The notes: a model not told the origin generated them from the letters alone. Counted from the stretch's first letter, positions 1 to 9,479 are shown. The stretch: 64,000 bases of DNA from Asaia bogorensis (GCF_900465345.1 NZ_UEGO01000011.1:62001-126000); one strand, 5' to 3'. Numbers and translations are program-made.

Positions 1-210
1 TCGCTCGGTGTGGCTGCACAATTTCTCTTTGGTGGGCTGGAGCGCACGGCCCCGACACGCAAGCTTTCGCTCCTGAGCGGAGATGTCGTGGTATGGGGTG
101 GTCCGTCGCGTCTGTTCTATCACGGGATCGCCCCGCTGAAGCCGGGCCACCATGAATTGACAGGAGACCGGCGCTGGAATCTGACGTTTCGCCGGGTGCG
201 GGCGTGCTAG
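1..210 (+). CDS. alkB: AlkB-type alpha-ketoglutarate-dependent DNA repair dioxygenase, C-terminal fragment
   Basis: The reading frame is open from the first base of the window and ends at TAG 208-210, so only the last 69 or so residues are present. They match the end of AlkB: SLG followed by a phenylalanine-rich strand, then GDVVVWGG, SRLFYHGI and a terminal RWNLTFR stretch. In this family the RLFYHG histidine is the third Fe(II) ligand, and the arginines of the final R-x-N-x-T-x-R motif bind 2-oxoglutarate and the alkylated base. AlkB reverses N1-methyladenine and N3-methylcytosine damage by oxidative demethylation. The N-terminal part and the HxD iron ligands lie outside the window, so activity cannot be judged. 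Confidence 0.9.
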   Translation, partial: SLGVAAQFLFGGLERTAPTRKLSLLSGDVVVWGGPSRLFYHGIAPLKPGHHELTGDRRWNLTFRRVRAC

Positions 211-279
211 CCCCTAGCCGGATCGGCCATTCCGTTTCATAGTGAGAACCCTTTTTTTCGGCTCAAGGAAAATACTCTC

Positions 280-1674
280 ATGCACCCGAACCGCGAATCC
301 GCTGTGCACGCCGGCTGGACGCCGTCGAGCTGGCGGTCGCACCCCATTCGTCAGGCTCCGCATTATCTGGATGCAGCCGCGCTCGACTCTGTCGAAGCCC
401 GTCTGCGGCGATATCCGCCCCTGGTGTTTGCGGGCGAGACGCGGCGCCTGAAGAGCCAGCTTGCCAAGGCAGCGCGTGGCGAGGCCTTTGTGCTTCAGGG
501 CGGGGCATGTGCCGAGAGCTTCAACGAGTTCACCGCTGATATCGTGCGCGATACGTTCCGTGTGCTGCTGCAGATGGCCGTCGTGCTGACCTTCGGTGCC
601 AAGGTGCCGGTGATCAAGATCGGGCGTATGGCCGGGCAATATGCCAAGCCGCGTTCCTCCGATACCGAGACGCAGAACGGCGTGACCTTGCCCTGCTACC
701 GCGGCGACATCATCAACGGCCCGGAATTCACCGAGGCGGCGCGAATCCCCGATCCGGCGCGTATGGAAACGGGATATTTCCAGTCTGTTGGCGTGATGAA
801 CCTGCTGCGTGCCTTTGCATCGGGTGGCTATGCCAACCTGCATCAGGTGCATCGCTGGAATCTCGGCTTCGTCAAGCGCTCGCCACTGGCCGAACGCTAT
901 CAGGACCTTGCCCAGCGCATTGATGAGACCCTGTCCTTCATGGGGGCATGTGGCTTCAACCAGAGCGCGCCGCAGATCAACGAGACCGAGTTCTACACCT
1001 CGCATGAGGCGCTTTTGCTGCCTTATGAGCAGGCCCTGACGCGCATCGATAGCCTGAGCGAGAACTGGTACGATTGCTCGGCCCATTTTCTGTGGATTGG
1101 CGACCGGACACGCCAGCCCGATGGAGCGCATGTGGAGTTCCTGCGCGGCGTGGGCAATCCGATCGGCATCAAGGTCGGCCCCACCACCACGCTGGAAGAT
1201 CTCGAGAAGCTGCTCGATATCCTCAACCCGAAGGACGAGGCCGGTCGCATCACGCTCATTTCCCGCATGGGCGCCAGCAAGGTGGGTGATTTCCTGCCGC
1301 CGCTGCTCGACAAGGTGCGTGGCTCTGGCCGCACCGTGACATGGCTGTGCGACCCGATGCATGGCAATACCATCGCAACGGCAGACAAGATCAAGACCCG
1401 CTCCTTCGACTCGATTCTTGGCGAGGTGAAGGGCTTCTTCTCGGTATTCCAGCAGGCTGGGCTGCGCCCCGGCGGCATCCATATCGAGATGACCGGGCAG
1501 GACGTGACTGAGTGTGTGGGCGGTGCCCATCGTCTGACGGAAGCTGACCTTGCTGGGCGTTACGAGACGTTCTGTGATCCGCGCCTCAATGCCGAGCAGT
1601 CGCTTGAGATGGCGTTCCTGCTGGCCGAGGAACTGACAGGTCACTTCCGCGATCACGGGGCGTTGCGGGAATGA
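280..1674 (+). CDS. Class II 3-deoxy-7-phosphoheptulonate (DAHP) synthase
   Basis: This 464-residue protein condenses phosphoenolpyruvate and erythrose 4-phosphate to DAHP, the first step of the shikimate pathway. It is the class II (plant, Mycobacterium and alphaproteobacterial) type, recognised from [21 protein letters not shown], the [11 protein letters not shown] segment, the [10 protein letters not shown] region, [10 protein letters not shown] and [10 protein letters not shown]. The length is normal for the class and no motif is missing. The stop codon shares ATGA with the next gene (nicotinate phosphoribosyltransferase), so the two are probably co-translated. A 509-residue open frame on the opposite strand is a codon-bias shadow. 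No regulatory domain is visible, so feedback control cannot be inferred. Confidence 0.96.
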   Translation: MHPNRESAVHAGWTPSSWRSHPIRQAPHYLDAAALDSVEARLRRYPPLVFAGETRRLKSQLAKAARGEAFVLQGGACAESFNEFTADIVRDTFRVLLQMAVVLTFGAKVPVIKIGRMAGQYAKPRSSDTETQNGVTLPCYRGDIINGPEFTEAARIPDPARMETGYFQSVGVMNLLRAFASGGYANLHQVHRWNLGFVKRSPLAERYQDLAQRIDETLSFMGACGFNQSAPQINETEFYTSHEALLLPYEQALTRIDSLSENWYDCSAHFLWIGDRTRQPDGAHVEFLRGVGNPIGIKVGPTTTLEDLEKLLDILNPKDEAGRITLISRMGASKVGDFLPPLLDKVRGSGRTVTWLCDPMHGNTIATADKIKTRSFDSILGEVKGFFSVFQQAGLRPGGIHIEMTGQDVTECVGGAHRLTEADLAGRYETFCDPRLNAEQSLEMAFLLAEELTGHFRDHGALRE

Positions 1675-2876
1675 CGCCCCCCAAGGTCGATGAGGGGCGC
1701 GCTGCACTCGATGCAGCGCTAAGCCCGAAACTCGCTCTGACACCCGGCGAGATTGCCGGGCGGACAGACGCCTATTTCAACCGGACGCAGAAGATCGTCT
1801 CGCATTTTGGCGAGTGTCAGGTCACCTACGCGCTGTTCATACGCCGCCCTGTCATCGCAGCCCACGGGCTGATGGTCGCGTGGCTCGAGAATGTCGCGCG
1901 TGAGCAGGGTTTTTCGGTCGAGATCGAGACGATCTACCCTGAGGGAAGCTGGGTTGGCGCGGGCGAGCCGCTACTTTATCTGACCGGGCCCTTTACCCGC
2001 ATGGCCCCCCTCGAAACCCTTCTGCTGCAAAAGCTCGGCTCAGCCTGCGTCGCGGCCCATAATGCCTATCAGATGGCGCTGGCCCTGCCGGATGCAGCGT
2101 TCATGGCCATGGAGGCCCGTCACTGCGCCGGATTCGAGATGCAGGAGATGATGGGCTATGCCGCCTCGATCGGCTCACGCGCTGCCCGACGCGAGGGCGC
2201 TAAGGGCTTCGTCGGTTGCGCCAATGATGTTACGGCGGCTTTCTTCGGCCAGGATCATGGACTGGGCACCATGCCTCATGCCCTGATCGGTTATGCGGGC
2301 TCGACGCTGCGTGCCGCGGAAATGTATCGCGAGGTCTATCCTGACGACCCTCTCGTGGTGCTGGTCGATTATTTCGGGCAGGAAATCACCGATGCGCTCG
2401 CAGTGTGCCGTCGCTTCCCCGAGCTGGCGGCGCAGGGGCGAATCAGCGTGCGTCTCGATACGCATGGCGGGCGCTTCATTGAAGGGCTCGACCCCCAATC
2501 GTCCTACGCCGTGCTGGAGCGTCATACGCCCGGTACGATACGGCGCTACCGTTCCGATAACGAGCTGAAGGATCTGGTCGGCACGGGCGTGTCGGCCGCC
2601 GCCATCTGGTGGATGCGCGAGCAGCTCAATGCCGCTGGTTTCCCCGAGGTGCGGATCATCGTTTCGTCGGGATTTGGCCTGCAGAAATGCATGACCATGC
2701 GTGATTCCCATGCCCCGCTCGATGTGGTCGGAACAGGCTCGTTCATTCCGGTCAAATGGAACGAAACTTACGCCACGGCCGATATCGTGGCTTATGACGG
2801 TGAAAAGCGGGTGAAAGTCGGACGCGAGTTCCTCCTGCAGAGAATCCGGTCCAGAGAGAAGGAGAGCGAAGCATGA
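1671..2876 (+). CDS. pncB: Nicotinate phosphoribosyltransferase
   Basis: This 401-residue enzyme converts nicotinate and PRPP to nicotinate mononucleotide in the Preiss-Handler NAD salvage route. Supporting stretches are the N-terminal [11 protein letters not shown] segment, [32 protein letters not shown], a [10 protein letters not shown]-like phosphate site and the C-terminal VGTGSFIP loop that binds the PRPP phosphate. The protein resembles the shorter nicotinate phosphoribosyltransferase subgroup common in alphaproteobacteria rather than E. coli PncB. The start ATG overlaps the DAHP synthase stop (1671-1674), and its own stop overlaps the next start (2873-2876), so it sits inside a tightly packed operon. 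Nicotinamide phosphoribosyltransferase specificity cannot be fully excluded by eye. Confidence 0.9.
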   Translation: MTPPKVDEGRAALDAALSPKLALTPGEIAGRTDAYFNRTQKIVSHFGECQVTYALFIRRPVIAAHGLMVAWLENVAREQGFSVEIETIYPEGSWVGAGEPLLYLTGPFTRMAPLETLLLQKLGSACVAAHNAYQMALALPDAAFMAMEARHCAGFEMQEMMGYAASIGSRAARREGAKGFVGCANDVTAAFFGQDHGLGTMPHALIGYAGSTLRAAEMYREVYPDDPLVVLVDYFGQEITDALAVCRRFPELAAQGRISVRLDTHGGRFIEGLDPQSSYAVLERHTPGTIRRYRSDNELKDLVGTGVSAAAIWWMREQLNAAGFPEVRIIVSSGFGLQKCMTMRDSHAPLDVVGTGSFIPVKWNETYATADIVAYDGEKRVKVGREFLLQRIRSREKESEA

Positions 2877-3247
2877 GCAGCTCTGAAGCAGAACCCGATC
2901 GCGGCTGGTTCGTCCGTATTCTCGATAATTCGGGCGGTGCGGAAGAAGGCATCGTGGAGGAAGTGAAAGACTTTCAGGACCTCGCCCACGCCAATGCCTA
3001 CGCACGTGCCTATGTGCGCGACAGCGTCGAGCGCTGCCGCGTTGGCGGGGCCGCAGGGCGTGAAGTGCTCGAAGCCTGGTTCTCGTTCGGTGAGGACGCC
3101 ATTGTCGTCGAGGCCGGAGATGATGGCTGGAAGTCTGCATCGGAACTTGAGGATTTCGCTGCCAACCCTGCCACGCCCATGGAGCGTGACTGGCGCACCC
3201 TCGATCCCCGTCGTCTTGTGGAGGATGACGAGGAGGTCGAGCTCTGA
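2873..3247 (+). CDS. Small acidic protein of unknown function
   Basis: This 124-residue cytoplasmic-looking protein has no signal peptide or membrane segment. It is strongly acidic, with glutamate and aspartate runs near the C terminus (EDDEEVEL). The start ATG overlaps the pncB stop by ATGA, and the stop overlaps the next gene's ATG as TGATG, so expression is very likely coupled to both neighbours. I do not recognise a family. The regular alternation of charged helices and short strands (GWFVRILDN, VLEAWFSFGEDAIVVEAGDDGW) suggests a small folded alpha/beta domain. Its function is unknown; the operon only suggests a link to NAD or aromatic metabolism, or to the exported protein downstream. 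Confidence 0.8.
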   Translation: MSSSEAEPDRGWFVRILDNSGGAEEGIVEEVKDFQDLAHANAYARAYVRDSVERCRVGGAAGREVLEAWFSFGEDAIVVEAGDDGWKSASELEDFAANPATPMERDWRTLDPRRLVEDDEEVEL

Positions 3248-4023
3248 TGCCGATGAACCGACGTCAGATTCTGGCCGGCCTGTCAGCTGGCCCTGTGCTT
3301 GCGGCTCTTTCACGCGCCGCATTGGCACGGGGGACGAGTTCAGCGGTCGTCCCTCAGCCGCCATCGCCCCAGACCAGCCTGCCTGCGCTGAGCCGTCAGC
3401 TTCAGGCCGTACCGCGCCGGCGTCAGTTCACTACGCTGCCGCGCCTGCTGGATCATCCCGATCTGTGGGACGATGTCGCTTTCGAAGCCCTTCGGGCCTA
3501 TCGCAGCGAAGAGCGCATGATCGGGACCGGGACGTCGCTTTCAGGCAACTGGCCCATCGAGGCGCAGAACCTGCTGAACAGCGAGATTTTCTCCTTCGGT
3601 CACCCCGAGGCCCTGCTTGTCATGGCGTTGTGGAGTGAGGCGCAGCTGGCCCTTTACGGTGACGAGGCCTGGTCGCGTTATGGCCTGTCACGTCTGACGT
3701 CGTCGGGCCAGTCGGTACTGCCGCTCAGGCAGGTCACCACAGGGTATTCTCGCCATCATCAGGATGAGCAAGGCGTTTACGGGGCGGCTGGACGCAGTAT
3801 TCCGGCCTTGCAGGCCCGTGGCGTTGTGTTCCTTGCCTGCCATAATGCTGTGTGGGCCCATGCCGGGCGTCTGCTCGCTTTGGGTGCCGTGGCCGGTAAT
3901 CCGGGACAGGAACAGCTTGCGGCAACGCTGACGAACCATCTCGATCCGCGTGCCATCGTGACCCCTAGCGCACTTGGTGCACTCGCCGAATTGCAGCGGG
4001 CGGGGTTCTCCCGGGTTTTCTGA
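3247..4023 (+). CDS. Tat-exported DsrE-like protein
   Basis: This 258-residue protein starts with a twin-arginine signal (MNRRQILAGL followed by a hydrophobic stretch and an ALARG cleavage region), so it is probably exported folded to the periplasm. The mature part ends with a DsrE/DsrF-like pattern: a strand-plus-cysteine segment (GVVFLACHNAVWAH, near residues 190-205) and a terminal VTPSALGALAELQRAGFSRVF-type helix and strand, which in DsrE-like families closes the fold. DsrE-like domains usually act in the cytoplasm in sulfur transfer, so a Tat signal is notable. The gene overlaps the acidic protein upstream by TGATG. The family call is by resemblance of the C-terminal third only; the substrate is unknown. 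Confidence 0.7.
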   Translation: MPMNRRQILAGLSAGPVLAALSRAALARGTSSAVVPQPPSPQTSLPALSRQLQAVPRRRQFTTLPRLLDHPDLWDDVAFEALRAYRSEERMIGTGTSLSGNWPIEAQNLLNSEIFSFGHPEALLVMALWSEAQLALYGDEAWSRYGLSRLTSSGQSVLPLRQVTTGYSRHHQDEQGVYGAAGRSIPALQARGVVFLACHNAVWAHAGRLLALGAVAGNPGQEQLAATLTNHLDPRAIVTPSALGALAELQRAGFSRVF

Positions 4024-4114
4024 ACGCACCGCTTTTCGGACTCACGCATATTTCTGATGGCGATACCGTGCGCGGGCTATGGAAAATTGCCCGCGCCCTT
4101 GGCATAGAAGCAGC

Positions 4115-5449
4115 ATGAAACTGCGCTTCGCCCCCAGCCCGACCGGCTATCTCCATGTTGGCAATGCCCGTCTGGCCATTGCTAATGCCCTGTATGCCCG
4201 CAAGCATGGCGCACAATTCCTGCTGCGCATCGACGATACGGATCTGGAGCGCTCCAAGGCGGAATACGAGCAGGGGATCAAGACGGATCTCGAATGGCTC
4301 GGCCTCGACTGGGACGAGATGGCCCATCAGTCGGAGCGGCTCGACCGCTATGCCAAGGCGATCGAGGCCCTCAAGGCTTCGGGGCGACTCTATCCCTGTT
4401 TCGAGAGTGAGCAGGAACTGGCCGCCAAGCGCGAATTGCGGCTCAAGGCGCGCAAGCCTCCCATCTATGACCGTGCGATGCTGCGTATGACGCCTGAGCA
4501 GCGCGAGCGTGCCGAAGCCAATGGCAAGACGCCCTATTGGCGCTTTCGCCTCTCAGATGGTCACAAGAGCTGGCGCGATCTCGTGATGGGCGATCTGTCG
4601 GTCAAGCTGACGGCCATTTCCGACCCTGTTCTCGTGCGGGCCGATGGAACGGTGCTCTATACGCTGGCCTCGGTCGTGGACGACATGGAGCTGGACGTCA
4701 CCCATATCATCCGTGGTGAGGACCATATCACCAACACTGGCGTGCAACTCGATATTATCGAGGCGCTGGGTGGCAAGGGTGCGCGTTTCACCTTCGCGCA
4801 TCTGCCCCTGTTGCTGGATGAAGGTGGCGGCAAGCTGTCCAAGCGCTTCGATGCTTTGTCGCTGCGGGCGCTGCGTCATGACGGCATGGAGCCGCAATCG
4901 GTTGTGTCCTACCTGTCCAGAATCGGCAGTTCGGACGACCCGGTGCCCATGACGCTGGAAGAATCCATCGCGAGTTTCGATCTGTCGCACATCTCGCGTT
5001 CGGCAGCGCGTTTCGACATGCAGCATCTTCTGGGGCTCAATCGTCGCCTGCTGCATACCCTGTCCTTCGAGGATGTTCGCACCCGCCTGCCTGAAGGGGC
5101 GAGTGAGGCCTTCTGGAATGCCATACGTGGCAATGTCGATCTGACGGGCGAGATCGGTTTCTGGTGGGAAGTGGTGCAGGGAGATATCTCGCCTCCCTCC
5201 CTGCGTGATGAGGCCGGGTTCCTGGAGCAGGCGCAGCAGACCCTGCCTGACGCCCCGTGGGACGCTGACACCTGGAAGCAGTGGATCGCTGCGCTGAAAG
5301 ACGTGTCCGGCCGCAAGGGAAAGGCTCTCTTCCATCCGCTGCGTCTTGCCCTGACAGGTGAGGAGGCCGGGCCGGAGCTTCACGCTCTTCTGCCGCTGAT
5401 GGGGCGTGACCTGGTTCTGCGTCGTCTGCAGGAAGCGGCCATAGGGTAG
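4115..5449 (+). CDS. gltX: Glutamyl-tRNA synthetase
   Basis: This 444-residue class I synthetase charges tRNA(Glu). The N terminus KLRFAPSPTGYLHVGN contains the HIGH-equivalent signature, and GGGKLSKRF near residue 240 is the KMSKS-equivalent loop. The frame is open 36 bases further upstream to an ATG at 4079, but the family begins directly with (M)KLRFAPSPTG, so the ATG at 4115 is chosen. The length is near the short GltX form. Alphaproteobacteria often carry two gltX copies of which one can be specialised (GltX2); a second copy outside this window would decide whether this one is discriminating or dedicated to tRNA(Gln) mischarging. The KLSKR loop ends in F rather than the common H. Confidence 0.95.
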   Translation: MKLRFAPSPTGYLHVGNARLAIANALYARKHGAQFLLRIDDTDLERSKAEYEQGIKTDLEWLGLDWDEMAHQSERLDRYAKAIEALKASGRLYPCFESEQELAAKRELRLKARKPPIYDRAMLRMTPEQRERAEANGKTPYWRFRLSDGHKSWRDLVMGDLSVKLTAISDPVLVRADGTVLYTLASVVDDMELDVTHIIRGEDHITNTGVQLDIIEALGGKGARFTFAHLPLLLDEGGGKLSKRFDALSLRALRHDGMEPQSVVSYLSRIGSSDDPVPMTLEESIASFDLSHISRSAARFDMQHLLGLNRRLLHTLSFEDVRTRLPEGASEAFWNAIRGNVDLTGEIGFWWEVVQGDISPPSLRDEAGFLEQAQQTLPDAPWDADTWKQWIAALKDVSGRKGKALFHPLRLALTGEEAGPELHALLPLMGRDLVLRRLQEAAIG

Positions 5450-5479
5450 GGTGCGAAGGCTCACCCACGCGCAAGGGCG

Positions 5480-6442
5480 ATGAAGCGCGACAGGTCCCGC
5501 TGGCGGCAGTTTTTCAGGGTGCAGTCCGGGCTGCCCCTGCAGGGTGCTGACGATGGAACGGGGCGGGCAGGCGATCAGATCGGCACGGGGCGTCAGCGTG
5601 CGTCGGTCATACGGGTCGGTATTGGCAGCAACTTCTGGACGGATCTTTACCATCATGCCCTGACCACCTCGTGGCCCCGTTTCCTGGGGTGGTCCACGAT
5701 CGCTTATGTTGCGATCAATCTGGGTTTTGCGTTGCTCTACCGGCTGTGCAACGCCCATATCAATAACACTGCCGATCTCGACATGTTCTCGCTCTTCTTC
5801 TTCAGCGTGCAGACCTTTTCAACGGTTGGCTATGGGGTCATGGCTCCGACCGGGCATATGGCCAATGCGCTGGTTTCCGTTGAGGCGCTTCTGGGCATGA
5901 TGATCAACGCCCTATCTACCGGCGTGGTCTTTGCCCGCTTTTCGCGCCCAAGGGCACAAATTCTTTTCAGCCATATCGGGGTTATCAGCCAGCGTGCGAC
6001 CCCCGCCGCCCTGTGCATCAGGCTTGCCAATTCGCGCAAGAGCGCCGTGCTGGCGATGGAGGCAGAGCTTTCGCTCTCCCAGTTCGTGATTGGTGAGGGG
6101 GGATACCCTACCCGTATCTTCACACGGCTTGCCCTGTTGCAATCGCAGGTGCCTGAGCTGCGGTTCACCGAAACCCTCGTGCACCCGATCGACAGTGCGA
6201 GCCCGCTCGCCATTCTGAGTGTGGAGCAGCTTGACGCGACTTACGCGGAAATTCTGGTCACCGTACGTGGCACGGATGAAGCAACCGGGCAGGCTGTGTT
6301 GCTTCAGCACGGTTACGATCATGCGAAGATGATCAAGGGAATGCGTTTCGTGGATATGGTCGTGCGGGACCCGTTGGGCAATTACCGTGTGGATTACAGG
6401 CGGCTTCACGATATCGAGCAGGAAGCCGACACCGCCGCGTGA
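5480..6442 (+). CDS. KirBac-type inward-rectifier potassium channel
   Basis: This 320-residue protein has an amphipathic slide-helix region (FWTDLYHHALTTSWPRF), a first membrane helix (about 68-90), a pore helix with the selectivity filter TVGYG at 115-119, a second membrane helix (about 128-150), and a C-terminal immunoglobulin-like cytoplasmic domain of about 165 residues. This is the KirBac/Kir layout, a tetrameric K+ channel gated by the cytoplasmic domain. The first 45 residues are low-complexity and not family-like, so the true start may be downstream (GTG at 5519 is in frame); no clear ribosome binding site settles it. The gene follows gltX by 30 bases on the same strand. Physiological role in osmotic or pH control is inference. 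Confidence 0.9.
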   Translation: MKRDRSRWRQFFRVQSGLPLQGADDGTGRAGDQIGTGRQRASVIRVGIGSNFWTDLYHHALTTSWPRFLGWSTIAYVAINLGFALLYRLCNAHINNTADLDMFSLFFFSVQTFSTVGYGVMAPTGHMANALVSVEALLGMMINALSTGVVFARFSRPRAQILFSHIGVISQRATPAALCIRLANSRKSAVLAMEAELSLSQFVIGEGGYPTRIFTRLALLQSQVPELRFTETLVHPIDSASPLAILSVEQLDATYAEILVTVRGTDEATGQAVLLQHGYDHAKMIKGMRFVDMVVRDPLGNYRVDYRRLHDIEQEADTAA

Positions 6443-6959
6443 ACAGGCACTACGCCTTACCCGCACTCCGCCTGCTCTGTTTGATGGACAGGTGGGAGAC
6501 CGTTTTCAGGCTCGTCACCCTTCAATCGTTACTCCGCGGGTTTTCGATGCCTTTTGGCTCGGAAGAGGCCCTTGTGATTATGCGTCACCCGCCGGTCATG
6601 CCCTGACCGCCGGATGAGGTCATATCGCTTTGTGAAAGCGAGCGAGATCAACGGGATGTCGGTAAGTGCTTGTGAGCCCGTGCTGTCGAGTGGTCCGAAC
6701 GCGTAATCTGGTGTTGTATTATCTAAATATTTCCATAGTTTAGCATAATTTATGAATAAAATATTTCATAAATGTTTCTTATATAAGTCAATGCAATAAT
6801 TACTTCATTATCTATACTTGATTCGACACAAAACTATTTCTGTTTCGATCTAATTGAGATCAACCCGAAGTGCCTGATGGGCACACTCAAGGGAAACAGA
6901 GTCGATTGCAGAAAAGCCGGACGACCAGATGCGGCGCATCCGGCGCAGGAGAGAGTTTT
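6443..6959 (+). other. Intergenic region upstream of the TonB receptor
   Basis: This 517-base stretch has no convincing gene. The first 250 bases have chromosomal composition and a short open frame with no protein-like features. The segment from about 6705 to 6840 is far more AT-rich than anything else nearby and holds a perfect inverted repeat (6749-6772), so it is the likely promoter and operator region of the TonB-dependent receptor. The last 120 bases are a long 5' leader ending in an AGGAG ribosome binding site at 6947-6951. Confidence 0.6.
6749..6772. promoter_or_regulatory. Perfect 8-base inverted repeat, candidate operator
   Basis: Arms TTTATGAA and TTCATAAA are exact reverse complements separated by 8 AT bases (TAAAATAT). 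The element sits in the AT-rich block about 190 bases before the receptor start. The symmetry and spacing fit a dimeric regulator site overlapping a promoter. It does not match a Fur box well. No regulator gene is adjacent, so the binding protein is unknown. Confidence 0.5.
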
Positions 6960-9479
6960 GTGTTGAGAGGTCAGAGACTGTGCCTGGTGTTTACCTTCCT
7001 TTGCTGCACGGGGGCCGCTTACGCAATGCCTCTGTCTGATGATGCCCATCAGAACCTTCCTGCCACCGCCAAGATAGCGTCTGCGGGCAAACCGGGATCC
7101 GCACGGCACAAGATACGTGGCACACGAAAGCCGGTCCGGCAGGCGAGTGAGGCCGCAGCCAGCGAGGTTGCCGCAGCGCCGGCTACGGCTCGTGCGTCGT
7201 CCGCTCATCATGCGACCCATCATGTCACGCCGGAGAGCATCAGCGTAACAGGTCAGAGCCATGGCAAGAACTATCAGAAGGACCCGGCTTCCGTTTCGGT
7301 GCTCAGCGCCCGACAGCTTGCCAACCGTCACGTCGTCTCACTGGTCGATCTCGGTGACGGCTCCGTACCGTCCTTGCGTATCGCCCAGTTTTCGGGCCGC
7401 AATTCGGCCCTGGTGGTCAATATACGAGGCGTTGGCGTGCTGGGTGACAGCAATCAGCCCGCGCGTGACCAGGGTGTGGGTGTGTATATCGACGGTGTCT
7501 ATGTCGCCAGACCGCAGGCACTTGGCACGGCACTTTTCGATGTCGAGAGCATGGAGGTGCTCAAGGGCCCGCAGGGAACACTGTTCGGCCGGAATACCGA
7601 GGCTGGCGCCCTGAGCATCGTGACGCGTCGTCCCACAGGAAAATTCGGCATGCGTCTGGTTGGCGGGTTTGGCAATTACAACAGCAACAAGGGCGAGTTG
7701 CATCTCGATCTGCCAGCTTTCCATGATCTGGCGATCAAGATTGACGCTGTGACTGCGCATCGCGGACCGCTTGTCGATAATCCGATGCCGGACACCGGAG
7801 GGTTCAACCAGTACGACAAGCACGGCGTGCATGTGGAGGCAATGTATCACCCGGTCGATAACTTCACCGCTGACTATGCCTATGACAATTCCTATGACAG
7901 CACGACCACGTTGTGGATGCAGTTGCTCAAGGGAGGAACGAACAAGCTCGCGCAGCTTGCAACCTTGCAGACGACCCGCGCCAAAAGAGCGTTTGTCGGC
8001 GTTCCCGAAGAGCCCAGTATCGGCAAGAACAGCGGGCATCGCATGACGCTCGATTACAAGGCGATACCGCAATATCTCTCTTTCAGATCCATCACGGCGT
8101 ATCGCGAACTGAGCCAGAGCCAATTTGACAACGGGATGGCCTCCGGGAGCCTTTCCAACACGACAGGCAATTTCACCGGAATGAGCTTTGCGCGTAACTC
8201 GCTGGCAGGATTCTGGCAGAACCAGATCAGTCAGGAAATACAGGCTTTTGGCCATACGAAGCGTCTGAAATATCAGGGTGGCTTCATCTATTACCGCGAG
8301 CATGCCTCTGACAATGCTCAGGCCTTCTACACCAACCAGTTCACCAATGCTGCTGGTAGCGAATACAGGCTTCTGACTGGCCCGGCCTATGACGACTGGA
8401 GCCTCCAGCCCATTGATCGTGCCAGCCATGTCACGTCAAAAAGCTGGGGCGTGTATGGCAATGCTGTCTATACCCCACCCGTACTGCATGATGCGCTGCA
8501 TCTGACGGCGGGGCTGCGCTGGTCACATGATGGCAAGCAGGGCACGCTGACAACGGTGAACAACCAGGCGCCGATCAATACGGCAGGTGTCTCTGGCCCG
8601 ATTGATTTCGATGCGGGATGGTCACGTGTGGATCCGCTTCTGGAAATCAGCGGTGATCTTGCCCGCCATGTGTTGCTCTACGGCAAGTGGAGCACGGGTT
8701 ACAAACCGGGCGGAGCCAATTCACGAGCGCAGAATTATGAGGCTTTCGGGCCTGAATCGGTCTCGATGTTCGAGGTCGGCACCAAGACCGAGTTTCTCGA
8801 TCAGCGTGTACGTTTCAACGTTGCGGGATATTGGGGCGACTACAAGGATATCCAGGTCGATTTCAGCAAGCCCTATCAGATTGGCAATCAGCTGACGACG
8901 CGTACCACCACCTCGACGATCAATGCGCCTGGTCGCGGTGATCTGAGTGGCGTCGAAGCCGAGCTGAGCGTGTCGCCCATACGCTACCTGACGCTTGGCC
9001 TGTCCTATGCCTATAACTATGTTCACATCCCGCCCACGGCTAATCCCTATCCCAATTCGGTGGGCGTGGTCAGCACCATGCTCGTGCCAATCTACCAGAG
9101 CTATACCCCGGCTCATTCGGGCAGCTTCCAGGCAGATTATGTGCGGCCGTTCCAGGGTTTCACGCTGCTTGGCCATCTCGATGGCAATATCGACAGCGGT
9201 TATTATGCAGGCACGACCGACCCAGTCTATGCGGGGATCGGAAACCCCAAGAACGTTTATCAGCCCAAGGGGGATAGTGGGCTGATCGTCAACGGGCGTG
9301 TCGCTGTGTCCAATGTGCGGCTGGGTCATACCGGCGCAAAGGCCACCTTCTCGCTCTGGGCACGCAATCTGTTCGCCGAGCAGCATGTCTACTTCAAGAC
9401 CTTGGGTGTGACGACAGGCTTGCAGGGTTACTTCAATGAAGCGCGCCAGTTCGGCGGGCAGGTCGATCTGGCGTTCTGA
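6960..9479 (+). CDS. TonB-dependent outer membrane receptor
   Basis: An 839-residue receptor. The GTG at 6960 is chosen because AGGAG (6947-6951) lies 8 bases before it and it places a typical signal peptide first (QRLCLVFTFLCCTGAAYA); an upstream ATG at 6870 would add 30 non-signal residues. After a low-complexity linker, the plug domain runs from ESISVTGQ through VNIRGVG, YIDGVYVARPQ and VEVLKGPQGTLFGRN, and the rest is a beta-barrel ending in an aromatic residue (VDLAF). These are the plug signatures of the broad iron-complex and vitamin or carbohydrate receptor class; the ligand cannot be read. The gene is monocistronic, with an AT-rich promoter region and a palindromic site upstream. The plug is of the FecA-like/CirA-like type with no N-terminal signalling domain. 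Confidence 0.93.
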   Translation: MLRGQRLCLVFTFLCCTGAAYAMPLSDDAHQNLPATAKIASAGKPGSARHKIRGTRKPVRQASEAAASEVAAAPATARASSAHHATHHVTPESISVTGQSHGKNYQKDPASVSVLSARQLANRHVVSLVDLGDGSVPSLRIAQFSGRNSALVVNIRGVGVLGDSNQPARDQGVGVYIDGVYVARPQALGTALFDVESMEVLKGPQGTLFGRNTEAGALSIVTRRPTGKFGMRLVGGFGNYNSNKGELHLDLPAFHDLAIKIDAVTAHRGPLVDNPMPDTGGFNQYDKHGVHVEAMYHPVDNFTADYAYDNSYDSTTTLWMQLLKGGTNKLAQLATLQTTRAKRAFVGVPEEPSIGKNSGHRMTLDYKAIPQYLSFRSITAYRELSQSQFDNGMASGSLSNTTGNFTGMSFARNSLAGFWQNQISQEIQAFGHTKRLKYQGGFIYYREHASDNAQAFYTNQFTNAAGSEYRLLTGPAYDDWSLQPIDRASHVTSKSWGVYGNAVYTPPVLHDALHLTAGLRWSHDGKQGTLTTVNNQAPINTAGVSGPIDFDAGWSRVDPLLEISGDLARHVLLYGKWSTGYKPGGANSRAQNYEAFGPESVSMFEVGTKTEFLDQRVRFNVAGYWGDYKDIQVDFSKPYQIGNQLTTRTTTSTINAPGRGDLSGVEAELSVSPIRYLTLGLSYAYNYVHIPPTANPYPNSVGVVSTMLVPIYQSYTPAHSGSFQADYVRPFQGFTLLGHLDGNIDSGYYAGTTDPVYAGIGNPKNVYQPKGDSGLIVNGRVAVSNVRLGHTGAKATFSLWARNLFAEQHVYFKTLGVTTGLQGYFNEARQFGGQVDLAF

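Noticed and set aside
214-1743. 509-residue open frame antisense to DAHP synthase
   Set aside because: High G+C codon usage opens long frames opposite real genes. The product is rich in H, R and Q with no domain, and the plus-strand gene is unambiguous.
4553-5758. 401-residue antisense frame over gltX
   Set aside because: No family features; gltX motifs are complete on the plus strand.
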